This document shows positions 1-8,121 of a DNA stretch of 64,000 nt, in pieces. Origin of the DNA: Niallia circulans (GTDB lineage: Bacteria; Bacillota; Bacilli; Bacillales; Cytobacillaceae); assembly GCF_003726095.1 (NCBI RefSeq), contig NZ_CP026031.1, forward strand, positions 248,001 through 312,000, given 5' to 3'. The notes under the pieces are model-generated. The model had not been told where the DNA came from. It made no database searches and worked only from the letters and a program-made list of their open reading frames with translations. Each line of letters begins with the position of its first letter. Position 1 is the first letter of the stretch. The position numbers and the translations under genes were made by a program.

Positions 1-84
1 AAAAGTGAAAATATACACTAAAATTGAAATAAATCATTTGTTATGACGAATAAATGAGAGTTTGTAATGATAAAGGAGAAAAAA

Positions 85-1233
85 ATGAAAGTATTTCAAG
101 CAATTATAATGACGGTATTTATTGGATTTATCGGTTTTTTTGCAACAATGTTAACCACTTTATTCACAGCGAGTACATTTTATCTATGGTTTTTACCGAT
201 TATTACTGTACTTTATATAATAACTGTTTATCTATTAATTTTTGAATGGTGGAAGAAAAAAGCGGTCAAAAAGGCAAGATTAATGATTTTAGCTATTAGT
301 ATCTGCGGGATAGCGGGTTATATAATTTATGAACATTACGATAAAAATTTAGAGGTTGTTAGTAGTCAAGATACGGATTTAACAGAATATATGCCATTTT
401 TAGAGGGAACAAAAGCAGTTTCGCTGAAAGAAGAATCACCATTTAAAATTGAAAAAAATCTTCCGCGGTTAGATGGCTCTACCGCTCTTTATCCTGTATA
501 TGCAGGATTTGTTCAAGCAGTGTATCCACAAAAGAAGTATCCGTTAGAGGAAAGTGAGGTAGTTTCAAGTCAAACAAGTGAGGCATATAATCGCTTATTA
601 AATCGTGAGGCAGACATTATATTTATGCCAAAGCCTTCAGAGAAACAATATAAAATGGCTGAGAGCCAGGGGGTGAAATTAAAGCTGACGCCAATTGGGA
701 GAGAGGCATTTATCTTTTTTGTTCATGCAAAAAATCCAGTGGAAACACTCAGCATAGAACAAATACAGGATATTTATTCTGGGAAAATAAGAAACTGGAA
801 GGAAGTCGGTGGAAAACATGAAAAAATTAGAGCATTTCAAAGACCAGAAGAAAGTGGCAGTCAATCTGCCTTGCTAAGGGTCATGGATGGAAAACCGTTA
901 ATGGACCCTCCCACAAAGGATATTGTCGATGCAATGGAAGGCATAATAAGTGAAACTGCAGACTATCAGAATAAAAGTAATGCAATTGGATTCTCTTTCC
1001 GGCATTTTTCAGAAGATATGGTGCGTAATGGAAAAATAAGAAATATTGCTGTTGATGGAATACCTCCTACAGTAGAAACAATTAAAGATGGAAGTTACCC
1101 ATTCATTAATGAATTTTATGCTATAACGCTGGAGGATAATAGCTCTCCCCAAATAGATGGATTTTTAAAATGGATGGTGTCAGAGCAAGGCCAACAGATT
1201 GTTTCGGAAACTGGTTATGTGGCAGTTGAATAG
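85..1233 (+). CDS. Membrane-anchored PstS-like substrate-binding protein
   Basis: The 382-residue product starts with three hydrophobic segments (about residues 4-25, 32-52 and 66-84). A periplasmic-binding-protein-like domain follows, with PstS-type stretches such as LPRLDGSTALYPVYAGF and a phosphate-binding-like GSQSALLR region. PBP domains of this kind bind small anions or peptides at the outer membrane face. Three N-terminal helices instead of a cleaved lipoprotein signal are unusual for a transporter receptor, and no pst permease or ATPase gene is nearby, so a sensory or scavenging role is possible. I chose the ATG at 85 because AAAGGAG lies 6 bases upstream; the in-frame ATG at 67 has no such site. 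The fold class is seen in the sequence; the ligand is not known. Confidence 0.72.
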   Translation: MKVFQAIIMTVFIGFIGFFATMLTTLFTASTFYLWFLPIITVLYIITVYLLIFEWWKKKAVKKARLMILAISICGIAGYIIYEHYDKNLEVVSSQDTDLTEYMPFLEGTKAVSLKEESPFKIEKNLPRLDGSTALYPVYAGFVQAVYPQKKYPLEESEVVSSQTSEAYNRLLNREADIIFMPKPSEKQYKMAESQGVKLKLTPIGREAFIFFVHAKNPVETLSIEQIQDIYSGKIRNWKEVGGKHEKIRAFQRPEESGSQSALLRVMDGKPLMDPPTKDIVDAMEGIISETADYQNKSNAIGFSFRHFSEDMVRNGKIRNIAVDGIPPTVETIKDGSYPFINEFYAITLEDNSSPQIDGFLKWMVSEQGQQIVSETGYVAVE

Positions 1234-1259
1234 ATACTAATATGTGGAAAATCTTTATT

Positions 1260-1298
1260 TGGGTAACCGGTAGTATTTATTACTGACCGAGTTACCCA
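1260..1298. terminator. Hairpin after the PstS-like gene
   Basis: TGGGTAAC at 1260-1267 pairs with GTTACCCA at 1291-1298, and an inner CGGTAGTA/TACTGACCG pairing extends the stem with one bulge. There is no clear T-run, so it is either a weak terminator or an mRNA 3' stabilising hairpin. Confidence 0.4.
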
Positions 1299-1390
1299 TT
1301 TATATGGTAAACAGCAATGAAAGAATCTTTATTTTGTATTTATAAGTGAAAACTAACTAATTAGAATGATAGATATCAGTAAATAGGGGG

Positions 1391-2123
1391 GGAATCAGCC
1401 AAAGTAGGAAAATATCAGCCAAAACAGCAGGGGAATCAGCCAAAGTAGGAAAATATCAGCCAAAACAGCAGGGGAATCAGCCAAAGTAGGAAAATATCAG
1501 CCAAAACAGCAGGGGAATCAGCCAAAGTAGGAAAATATCAGCCAAAACAGCAGGGGAATCAGCCAAAGTAAGAAAATATCAGCCAAAGCAGCAAGGGAAT
1601 CAGCCGAAGTAGGAAAATATCAGCCAAAGCAGCAAGGGAATCAGCCAAACTAGGAAAATATCAGCCAAAACAGCAGGGCAATCAGCCAAAGTAAGAAAAT
1701 ATCAGCCAAAACAGCAAGGGAATCAGCCAAAGTAGGAAAATATCAGCCAAAACAGCAGGGGAATCAGCCAAAGTAAGAAAATATCAGCCAAAACAGCAGG
1801 GGAATCAGCCAAAGTAAGAAAATATCAGCCAAAACAGCAAGGGAATCAGCCAAAGTAGGAAAATATCAGCCAAAACAGCAGGGCAATCAGCCAAAGTAAG
1901 AAAAAATATCAGCCAAAACAGCAAGGAAATCAGCCAAAGTAAGAAAATATCAGCCAAAACAGCAAGGAAATCAGCCAAAGTAAGAAAATATCAGCCAAAA
2001 CAGCAAGGGAATCAGCCAAACTAGGAAAATATCAGCCAAAGCAGCAAGGGAATCAGCCAAAGTAGGAAAATATCAGCCAAAACAGCAGGGGAATCAGCCG
2101 AACTAGGAAAATATCAGCCAAAC
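1391..2123. repeat. 41-bp tandem repeat array, 18 units
   Basis: Eighteen head-to-tail units of 41 bp run through the gap between the PstS-like gene and pullulanase. Each unit is itself a doublet: the first half begins AATCAGCCAAAGTAGGAA and the second begins ATATCAGCCAAAACAGCA, so ATCAGCCRAA recurs about every 20 bp. Units differ by a few bases (GTAGG/GTAAG/CTAGG; CAGGG/CAAGG). One unit near 1890-1920 carries two extra A residues, giving 43 bp. As 41 is not a multiple of 3 and all frames are interrupted, the array is not coding. Function is unknown; it could be a protein-binding array, a source of length polymorphism, or neutral slippage-expanded DNA. Confidence 0.95.
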
Positions 2124-2286
2124 GCGTCCAATCCTCATAAAAATGAAAACCAAAAAGCTTCATTAATTTTTTGTCTATTTTATAAAGCTGGATGCCTGTA
2201 ACTATCTTGCTTGGAATTCTGTTACCGTGAACAATCAAAAGAAATATTGACACTCATAATCTACTATATTTATAATCTCACATATA

Positions 2287-2337
2287 AAGAAAGCGTTTAC
2301 TTTTACATCACTAAAAGAAGTAAACGCTTATTTTTTT
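2287..2337 (+). promoter_or_regulatory. cre-like site inside a perfect hairpin upstream of pullulanase
   Basis: AAGAAAGCGTTTACT at 2287-2301 matches the CcpA cre consensus WTGNAANCGNWNNCW at 14 of 15 positions. The same bases form the left arm of a perfect 12-bp inverted repeat (2291-2302 with 2318-2329, 15-nt loop) followed by seven T residues (2331-2337). The element could be a CcpA operator for the pullulanase, an intrinsic terminator or attenuator, or both. Confidence 0.6.
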
Positions 2338-2410
2338 ACAACTAGTTAGGTTTAGCAAAAGACTTAAGTTGCTTAAAACATTTAAAACATTTAAAACAGG
2401 AGGAACAGGA

Positions 2411-5400
2411 ATGAATCACTGGTTAAGGAAATTACTCATTATTCTAACGATATTTGTTCTTGTGTTCACGACACGAGGCTTCTTATTCAATCAAATGAAC
2501 GTAAAAGCAGAGAACACAAGTGGAAAAGACATACCTGAAAACACATTAAGAATTCATTATCAAAATGAGGAGAACAAGTATCAGGATCTAGGGTTATGGC
2601 TGTGGGAAGATGTAGAATCGCCAACTGCCAATTGGCCACAAGGTGCTGCAGCGTTTGAAGAAGAGAATCAAGATGAGTATGGTACATATATTGATATCCC
2701 TTTGAAAGAAGATGCTAGAAAGGTAAGCTTTCTTGTTGTAAACAGAACCAATGGAGAGAAAGAGAGTGGAGATAAGTCAGTTACGATAAACAATCCATCA
2801 TTAAATGAAATATGGATTAAAGAAGGTTCAGATAGTGTTCATCTATTTGAGCCGGTAGAGCTGGCTGACAATACAGTTAGAATTCATTATCAAAGAGATG
2901 ACCAAAACTATGATAAGTTAGGGGTGTGGTTATGGGAAGATGTAGAATCACCTACTGTTAATTGGCCAACTGATGCCGTAGCGTTAGAAAAGAATGATCG
3001 CTATGGTGCTTATGTTGATATAAAAGTGAAAGAGAATGCTAAAAAAATTGGCTTTCTTATTGTAAACCGTGAAAATGGTGAAAAGATAGCTGGAGACAAA
3101 GGATTTGCATTATTGGAAGAATACGATCATTTGTGGATTAAAAATGAAGATGATCAAGTGTATATTTCACCATACTGGGAATCCCCAACTGATTTAGTAT
3201 CAGGGGAACTATTGTCTGACACAACCATCCAATTAACTTTTTCCAGTACAAAAGGACTTGTGGAAGAGGAAATAGCGCAAGCATTATCTATTGTAGATAA
3301 GGACAAAGAAGTAATAGATTTTCGTGCAGTGAAAATTATTAATGAAACCACAGTGGAAATAACAGGTATTTATGATGCGGAAAAGGGGCCTTTTACAATC
3401 TCTTATCAAGGAAGATCTGTTACAGCTAAATCTGGGTGGAAAATGTTAGATGAAAATTACTTTTATGAGGGCAATGATTTAGGGGCCACTTATCATAATA
3501 AAGATGCAACATTAAAATTATGGGCACCGAAAGCCTCAAAGGTAACCGCTGTTTTTTATGATAAAAATGATGCAGCAAGGAAAATCGGCAGTTTAGATTT
3601 AGTACAAGGGGATCAAGGGGTATGGAGGATTGAAGCGAAAGCGAGTGAGCTCGGCATCAACGACACAAGAGGATATTATTATCAATATGAAGTAACCAAT
3701 GATGGAAAAGTATCTAAAGTTTTAGATCCTTATGCTAAATCAATGGCAGCATTTACTGTTAACACAGAGGGAAAAGTTGGCAGTGATGGCGATACAGTAG
3801 GAAAGGCGGCCATTGTTGATTTAAGTCAAACCAACCCAGCTAACTTTAGTGGTGTTAACATCGATGGTTATGAAAAAAGAGAAGATGCGATTATATGGGA
3901 AGCTCATATTCGTGACTTTACTTCTGATCCAACCATTGAGACTGATTTAAATGGTCGCTTTGGAACTTATAAAGCATTTATTGATAAACTGGATTATATA
4001 AAATCCTTGGGTGTTACCCATGTCCAGCTCCTGCCAGTTAATGCTTGGTATTGGGGAGATGAAACGAGAATGGGAGAAAGGGAATTAGCGTATTCGGCAG
4101 CAGGAAATGAATATAATTGGGGGTATGATCCTCATAACTATTTCTCACCAGATGGTGCCTATTCTGAAAATCCAAAAGATCCAGAGCTGCGCATTAAAGA
4201 ATTAAAGGAGCTAATTAATGCGATTCATGCTGCTGGCATGGGAGTGGTTCTAGATGTTGTATATACACATATGTCCAATGCTAGTCTATTAAATGATATT
4301 GTTCCAGACTATTATTTTTTCCAAGACAGTAATGGTAAGTTTGTGGGAGGATTTGGAAATAACTTAGCTACAAATCATAAAATGGCGGAAAAGCTAATGA
4401 TAGATTCAGTGAAATATTGGTTTCGTGAATTTAAAATCGATGGCATGAGATGGGATATGATGGGGGATGCAACCTATGAAGCTGTTCAAAAAGCTTATGA
4501 TGAAGCGAAAGGCATCAATCCCAATGCATTATTTATTGGAGAAGGGTGGAGGACGTTCTCTGGTCATTTAGCAGACCCATCTTTGGCAGGAAAAGGTGCA
4601 GACCAAGATTGGATGGATAAAACCGATGATGTCGGTGTTTTCTCTGATGAAATAAGAAATGAGTTAAAATCGGGTTTTGGTTCAGAAGGAGAGCCGCGCT
4701 TTATCACTGGCGGAGCTCGTAATATTCAGACGATATTTAATAATATAAAAGCACAGCCATCCAATACGCCAGCAGATGATCCAGGAGACATGGTGCAATA
4801 TATTGAAGCACATGATAATCTGCCGCTCTACGATATTATTGCGAAAGCTTTGAAAAAAGATCCAGCCATTCCAGAAAATGATCTAGAAATTCATAAACGC
4901 ATTCGCCTTGGAAACTCATTGATTCTGACTTCACAAGGCACGGCATTTTTACATGCAGGACAAGAATATGGAAGAACCAAGCAATGGCTAGGAGAGGGAA
5001 TTCCAGAACAAAAATATGATGCTTTTACAGATGAAAATGGCAATGTGTTTGGTTACTTTGTTCATGATTCCTATGATTCATCTGATGCCATTAATATGTT
5101 TGATTGGTCCAAAGCCACCAATGAGGAAGCATATCCAATAAATAATGAAACGGTGGAATATACAAAAGGATTAATTGAATTAAGAAAATCAAGCAATGCT
5201 TTTCGACTAGGTGAAAAGAGTTTAGTCGATTCTAATGTAACCATGATTGATGCACAAGAGATACAGGAAGAAGATGTTATTATTGCCTATAAAAATGAGT
5301 CAACAGACAATACAGGCAGCTATTATGTATTTATGAATGGTGATACAAAAGCTAGGGAGCTGACATTAAGTGAAGATTTAACCGAATTTAAAGTAGTAGT

Positions 5401-5824
5401 GGATAATGATGAAGCAGGTAAAGATTCTGTTGAAGAGAAAAGTGGCTTCACTTTAACAGCAGAAAAAATAACACTTGAGCCACTTACTACTATTGTCATA
5501 AAAAATGAAAAAGAGACAGGCGGAAATCCGGATGATGGCGACAAAGAGCCCAATGATCCAGAAAATCCAGTGGATTCAACAGATCCTGAAGTTCCAGAAA
5601 AACCAGATAAAGAAGCCCCAGTTAATGCAGATAAGAATCCCATTGATAATAAGGGAGATAAAGGAGATAACGGTGAGAAGGCTGATAATAACGGAAAATC
5701 AAAAAATTCCTTGCCAAATACAGCAACTAATAATGGCACATATCTACTGATTGGGATAGTTATTTTAGCAGCAGGTGTTTGTCTTTCTATCATCGTTCGC
5801 AGAAAAAAAGCAGATGCAGAATAA
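2411..5824 (+). CDS. pulA: Cell-wall-anchored type I pullulanase
   Basis: This 1137-residue extracellular enzyme should cleave alpha-1,6 branches in pullulan, starch or glycogen. It has a signal peptide (hydrophobic core about residues 7-24), two consecutive CBM41 starch-binding modules (each with a GVWLWEDVESPT-type block), an Ig-like linker, a CBM48-like module and a GH13 pullulanase domain. The type I signature YNWGYDP is present, with nucleophile D682 in GMRWDMMGD, acid/base E711 in IGEGW and D802 in EAHDN. The C-terminus has an acidic, proline-rich spacer, LPNTA, a hydrophobic helix and a RRKK tail, a sortase anchor. I chose the ATG at 2411 because AGGAGG lies 7 bases upstream, and this places the signal peptide at the N-terminus. 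A cre-like site upstream suggests glucose repression. The gene is monocistronic. Confidence 0.95.
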   Translation: MNHWLRKLLIILTIFVLVFTTRGFLFNQMNVKAENTSGKDIPENTLRIHYQNEENKYQDLGLWLWEDVESPTANWPQGAAAFEEENQDEYGTYIDIPLKEDARKVSFLVVNRTNGEKESGDKSVTINNPSLNEIWIKEGSDSVHLFEPVELADNTVRIHYQRDDQNYDKLGVWLWEDVESPTVNWPTDAVALEKNDRYGAYVDIKVKENAKKIGFLIVNRENGEKIAGDKGFALLEEYDHLWIKNEDDQVYISPYWESPTDLVSGELLSDTTIQLTFSSTKGLVEEEIAQALSIVDKDKEVIDFRAVKIINETTVEITGIYDAEKGPFTISYQGRSVTAKSGWKMLDENYFYEGNDLGATYHNKDATLKLWAPKASKVTAVFYDKNDAARKIGSLDLVQGDQGVWRIEAKASELGINDTRGYYYQYEVTNDGKVSKVLDPYAKSMAAFTVNTEGKVGSDGDTVGKAAIVDLSQTNPANFSGVNIDGYEKREDAIIWEAHIRDFTSDPTIETDLNGRFGTYKAFIDKLDYIKSLGVTHVQLLPVNAWYWGDETRMGERELAYSAAGNEYNWGYDPHNYFSPDGAYSENPKDPELRIKELKELINAIHAAGMGVVLDVVYTHMSNASLLNDIVPDYYFFQDSNGKFVGGFGNNLATNHKMAEKLMIDSVKYWFREFKIDGMRWDMMGDATYEAVQKAYDEAKGINPNALFIGEGWRTFSGHLADPSLAGKGADQDWMDKTDDVGVFSDEIRNELKSGFGSEGEPRFITGGARNIQTIFNNIKAQPSNTPADDPGDMVQYIEAHDNLPLYDIIAKALKKDPAIPENDLEIHKRIRLGNSLILTSQGTAFLHAGQEYGRTKQWLGEGIPEQKYDAFTDENGNVFGYFVHDSYDSSDAINMFDWSKATNEEAYPINNETVEYTKGLIELRKSSNAFRLGEKSLVDSNVTMIDAQEIQEEDVIIAYKNESTDNTGSYYVFMNGDTKARELTLSEDLTEFKVVVDNDEAGKDSVEEKSGFTLTAEKITLEPLTTIVIKNEKETGGNPDDGDKEPNDPENPVDSTDPEVPEKPDKEAPVNADKNPIDNKGDKGDNGEKADNNGKSKNSLPNTATNNGTYLLIGIVILAAGVCLSIIVRRKKADAE

Positions 5825-5834
5825 ATAAATAGAT

Positions 5835-5870
5835 AGCAGAAGTTAGGAGTATAGCTAACTTCTGCTTTTT
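5835..5870 (+). terminator. Terminator of pullulanase gene
   Basis: Perfect 12-bp stem AGCAGAAGTTAG (5835-5846) / CTAACTTCTGCT (5855-5866), 8-nt loop, then a T-run to 5870. Confidence 0.9.
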
Positions 5871-5964
5871 GTATTTAAAAAAGGGAAAGAAAGCAAAAAA
5901 ATAATGGACGAAAGGATAAGAACGAAATTTTGTGCGCACCTTATTATTCAGAAGGAATGGTAAA

Positions 5965-6560
5965 ATGAAGAAAATAATAGCAATGGTTACTTTTTTTTGT
6001 TTAATAGCACTCCCTACGATGGTATTTGCTGATACATATATCGTTAAAAATGGAGATTCGATGTGGGAAATTGCGGTGAAATATCAAATTGGCTTAACAG
6101 AGATTATTGCTGCGAACCCACAGATTTCAAATCCTAGTTTAATTTATCCAAATCAAAAATTGACTATCCCCAATATTGATTCCATTAAAACAGTAGAACG
6201 GGAAGTAATCCGACTTTGCAATATAGAACGTCAAAAAATGGACTTCCTGCTTTAACGGAAAACTGGGAATTATCAAGAGTTGCTAGAGATAAATCGATGG
6301 ATATGGCTCAAAAAAAGTACTTTAGTTATACAAGTCCAACATACGGATCGCCATTTGATATGATGAAAGCATACGGAATTAGTTATAAAGCAGCTGGAGA
6401 AAATATTGCCCAAGGTCAAACAAGCGCATAAACAGTAGTTCAAGCGTGGATGAATTCGAGCGGTCATAGAGCAAACATACTAAGTGAAAACTTTACACAA
6501 ATCGGTGTAGGATATTACCAAAATGGTAACTATTGGACGAAAATGTTTATATCAAAATAA
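5965..6560 (+). pseudogene. Broken LysM-CAP domain secreted protein
   Basis: The intact product would have a signal peptide (MKKIIAMVTFFCLIALP...A), one LysM domain (YIVKNGDSMWEIAVKYQIG, about residues 24-68) and a C-terminal CAP/SCP domain ending in NSSGHRANIL and YYQNGNYWTKMF. It resembles YkwD/SafA-type spore or wall proteins. Two lesions break it. A single A is missing from an A-run near 6228-6238: restoring it joins CNIERQK to NGLPALTENWEL in frame. A TAA at 6429-6431 then interrupts GQTSA/TVVQAWMNS, and the frame continues cleanly to 6560. With two independent lesions this is more likely a recent pseudogene than a sequencing error. The ATG at 5965 follows GAAGGAATGG; an earlier in-frame start would precede the signal peptide. 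Confidence 0.85.
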
Positions 6561-6569
6561 TATTTTAGC

Positions 6570-6608
6570 AAGGGATTACTACTTAAAATTAAGTGATAAT
6601 CCCTTTAT
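6570..6608 (+). terminator. Hairpin after the LysM-CAP pseudogene
   Basis: AAGGGATTA (6570-6578) pairs with TAATCCCTT (6597-6605), with further inner pairing of ACTTAA and TTAAGT. The following T-run is short. Confidence 0.6.
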
Positions 6609-6816
6609 TTGTTGTGATGAGATAATACTTCTAATTTTGGTAGCTAGCTGGCTATTAATGCTTCCTCTTGAAAATCCACACAGTTCTCAGTGAAGCCTTG
6701 CCAACCATTTTCATATAGTTATTCGACAACCGCGATAAAGTGGACAATTGCCAAAACATTTAGTGACAAGACGAATCTTTTTGTGAGAAAATATTTTTAA
6801 AAAGGAGGCTATGTCC

Positions 6817-7833
6817 ATGTATAGTTTTAATAATGATTATAGTGAAGGAGCACATCCACGAATTTTACAAGCATTGCTAGAATCCAATTTGCAGCAAGAA
6901 ATAGGATATGGGCAAGATTCCTTTACACACAAAGCAGTTGAAATATTGAAAGAAAAACTGAATTGTGAGGAGGTAGATGTTCATCTTTTAGTTGGCGGAA
7001 CGCAAACTAATTTAATTGCCATTTCTGCCTTTTTAAGACCACATGAAGCAGCCATTGCCGCTAAGTCTGGACATATTTTTGTTCATGAAACAGGAGCTAT
7101 CGAAGCCACTGGTCATAAGGTTCTTACAGTTGATACGGAAAATGGCAAGTTAACACCAAGTCTAATTCAAAAGGTACTTGATGAGCATACAGATGAACAT
7201 ATGGTAAAGCCAAAACTCGTATACATATCCAATTCAACTGAAATTGGAACGATTTATTCCAAAAGCGAGCTTAAACAGTTAAGTGAATTTTGCCAGAAGA
7301 ATCAATTGCTTTTCTATATGGATGGAGCACGTTTAGGGTCAGCACTTTGTGCCAAAGACAATGATCTTACGTTAAGTGATTTACCTCAACTTCTGGATGC
7401 TTTTTATATTGGCGGTACCAAAAATGGAGCATTGATGGGGGAAGCGCTTGTGTTAAAGAAAGATTCCTTAAAGGAGGATTTCCGTTATCATATTAAGCAA
7501 AAAGGAGCAATGCTGGCAAAAGGCAGAGTGCTAGGAATCCAATTTTATGAGCTATTTAAGGATAATCTTTTCTTCGAATTGGCTGAACACGCTAATAGGC
7601 TGGCAGAAAGACTAATGACAGCATTAGCCGAGAAAGGTTATCGTTTTTTAACCCAATCTTCGACTAATCAGGTTTTTCCGATTGTTTCTAACGATAAGAT
7701 TATAGAATTACAGAAAAATTATCACTTCAACATATGGGGGAAAATTGATAAGGAACATTCTGCGATTCGGCTTGTCACCTCTTGGGCAACAAAAGAAGAG
7801 GAAGTGGAGCGGTTTATTAACCATTTAAAATAA
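6817..7833 (+). CDS. Low-specificity threonine aldolase family protein
   Basis: A 338-residue PLP-dependent fold-type I enzyme of the beta-eliminating lyase/threonine aldolase family, expected to split L-threonine or allo-threonine into glycine and acetaldehyde in the cytosol. Recognisable blocks are LLVGGTQTNLIAISAFLRP (cofactor phosphate region), HIFVHETGAIEATGHK, YMDGARLGSAL (PLP-binding Asp) and FYIGGTKNGALMGEALV with the Schiff-base lysine. Length matches the family. AAAGGAGG (6801-6808) sits 8 bases before the ATG at 6817 but only 2 before the ATG at 6811, so 6817 is preferred. It is monocistronic with a hairpin downstream. The exact amino-acid substrate is not provable from sequence. 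Confidence 0.88.
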   Translation: MYSFNNDYSEGAHPRILQALLESNLQQEIGYGQDSFTHKAVEILKEKLNCEEVDVHLLVGGTQTNLIAISAFLRPHEAAIAAKSGHIFVHETGAIEATGHKVLTVDTENGKLTPSLIQKVLDEHTDEHMVKPKLVYISNSTEIGTIYSKSELKQLSEFCQKNQLLFYMDGARLGSALCAKDNDLTLSDLPQLLDAFYIGGTKNGALMGEALVLKKDSLKEDFRYHIKQKGAMLAKGRVLGIQFYELFKDNLFFELAEHANRLAERLMTALAEKGYRFLTQSSTNQVFPIVSNDKIIELQKNYHFNIWGKIDKEHSAIRLVTSWATKEEEVERFINHLK

Positions 7834-7850
7834 GAATAATTAAAATTATC

Positions 7851-7882
7851 AATGGCATACAGGAATATTTCGGTATGCCATT
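7851..7882 (+). terminator. Hairpin after threonine aldolase
   Basis: Perfect 10-bp stem AATGGCATAC (7851-7860) / GTATGCCATT (7873-7882) with a 12-nt loop; the T-rich tail is weak. Confidence 0.6.
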
Positions 7883-8052
7883 ATGTATTATTTCCTATGA
7901 AAGTTCCGTAGAAAAGAATTTGAAGAATTGCTACAGAAAAGCGCTAATAGTTAGACCACTAAAATTTACTAATTATAAGAAAAACAAGAGTCATTTATAA
8001 TACCCAGCATTTTTTTCTTTACTTATGTTTGTTTGCTCTCTATAATATTTTA

Positions 8053-8104
8053 TAAACCCCTAGGGGTATAATTTTTATCAGAAAAAATACCCGTATAGGT
8101 ATAT
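8053..8104 (+). promoter_or_regulatory. Two CsoR/CstR-type operators before the CoA-disulfide reductase fusion
   Basis: ACCCCTAGGGGT (8056-8067), flanked by TATA on both sides, is a perfect palindrome of the kind bound by CsoR-family repressors. A second, less symmetric copy, ATACCCGTATAGGTAT, lies at 8088-8103 just before the AAGGAGG of the gene. A related site precedes the DsrE gene at 10522. The cstR gene nearby is the obvious candidate regulator. Confidence 0.75.
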
Positions 8105-8121
8105 AAGGAGGATCTTATATT

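Noticed and set aside
1391..2123. CRISPR array
   Set aside because: Both halves of every unit are repeated and there are no unique spacers; no cas genes nearby.
2053..2253. 66-codon minus-strand reading frame at the end of the repeat array
   Set aside because: Its N-terminal bases lie in unique sequence but it runs into the repeats, with no ribosome site.
5323..5793. 156-codon minus-strand frame
   Set aside because: Antisense to the acidic repeat-rich C-terminus of pullulanase; composition (Ser/Pro rich) is an artefact of that coding sequence.
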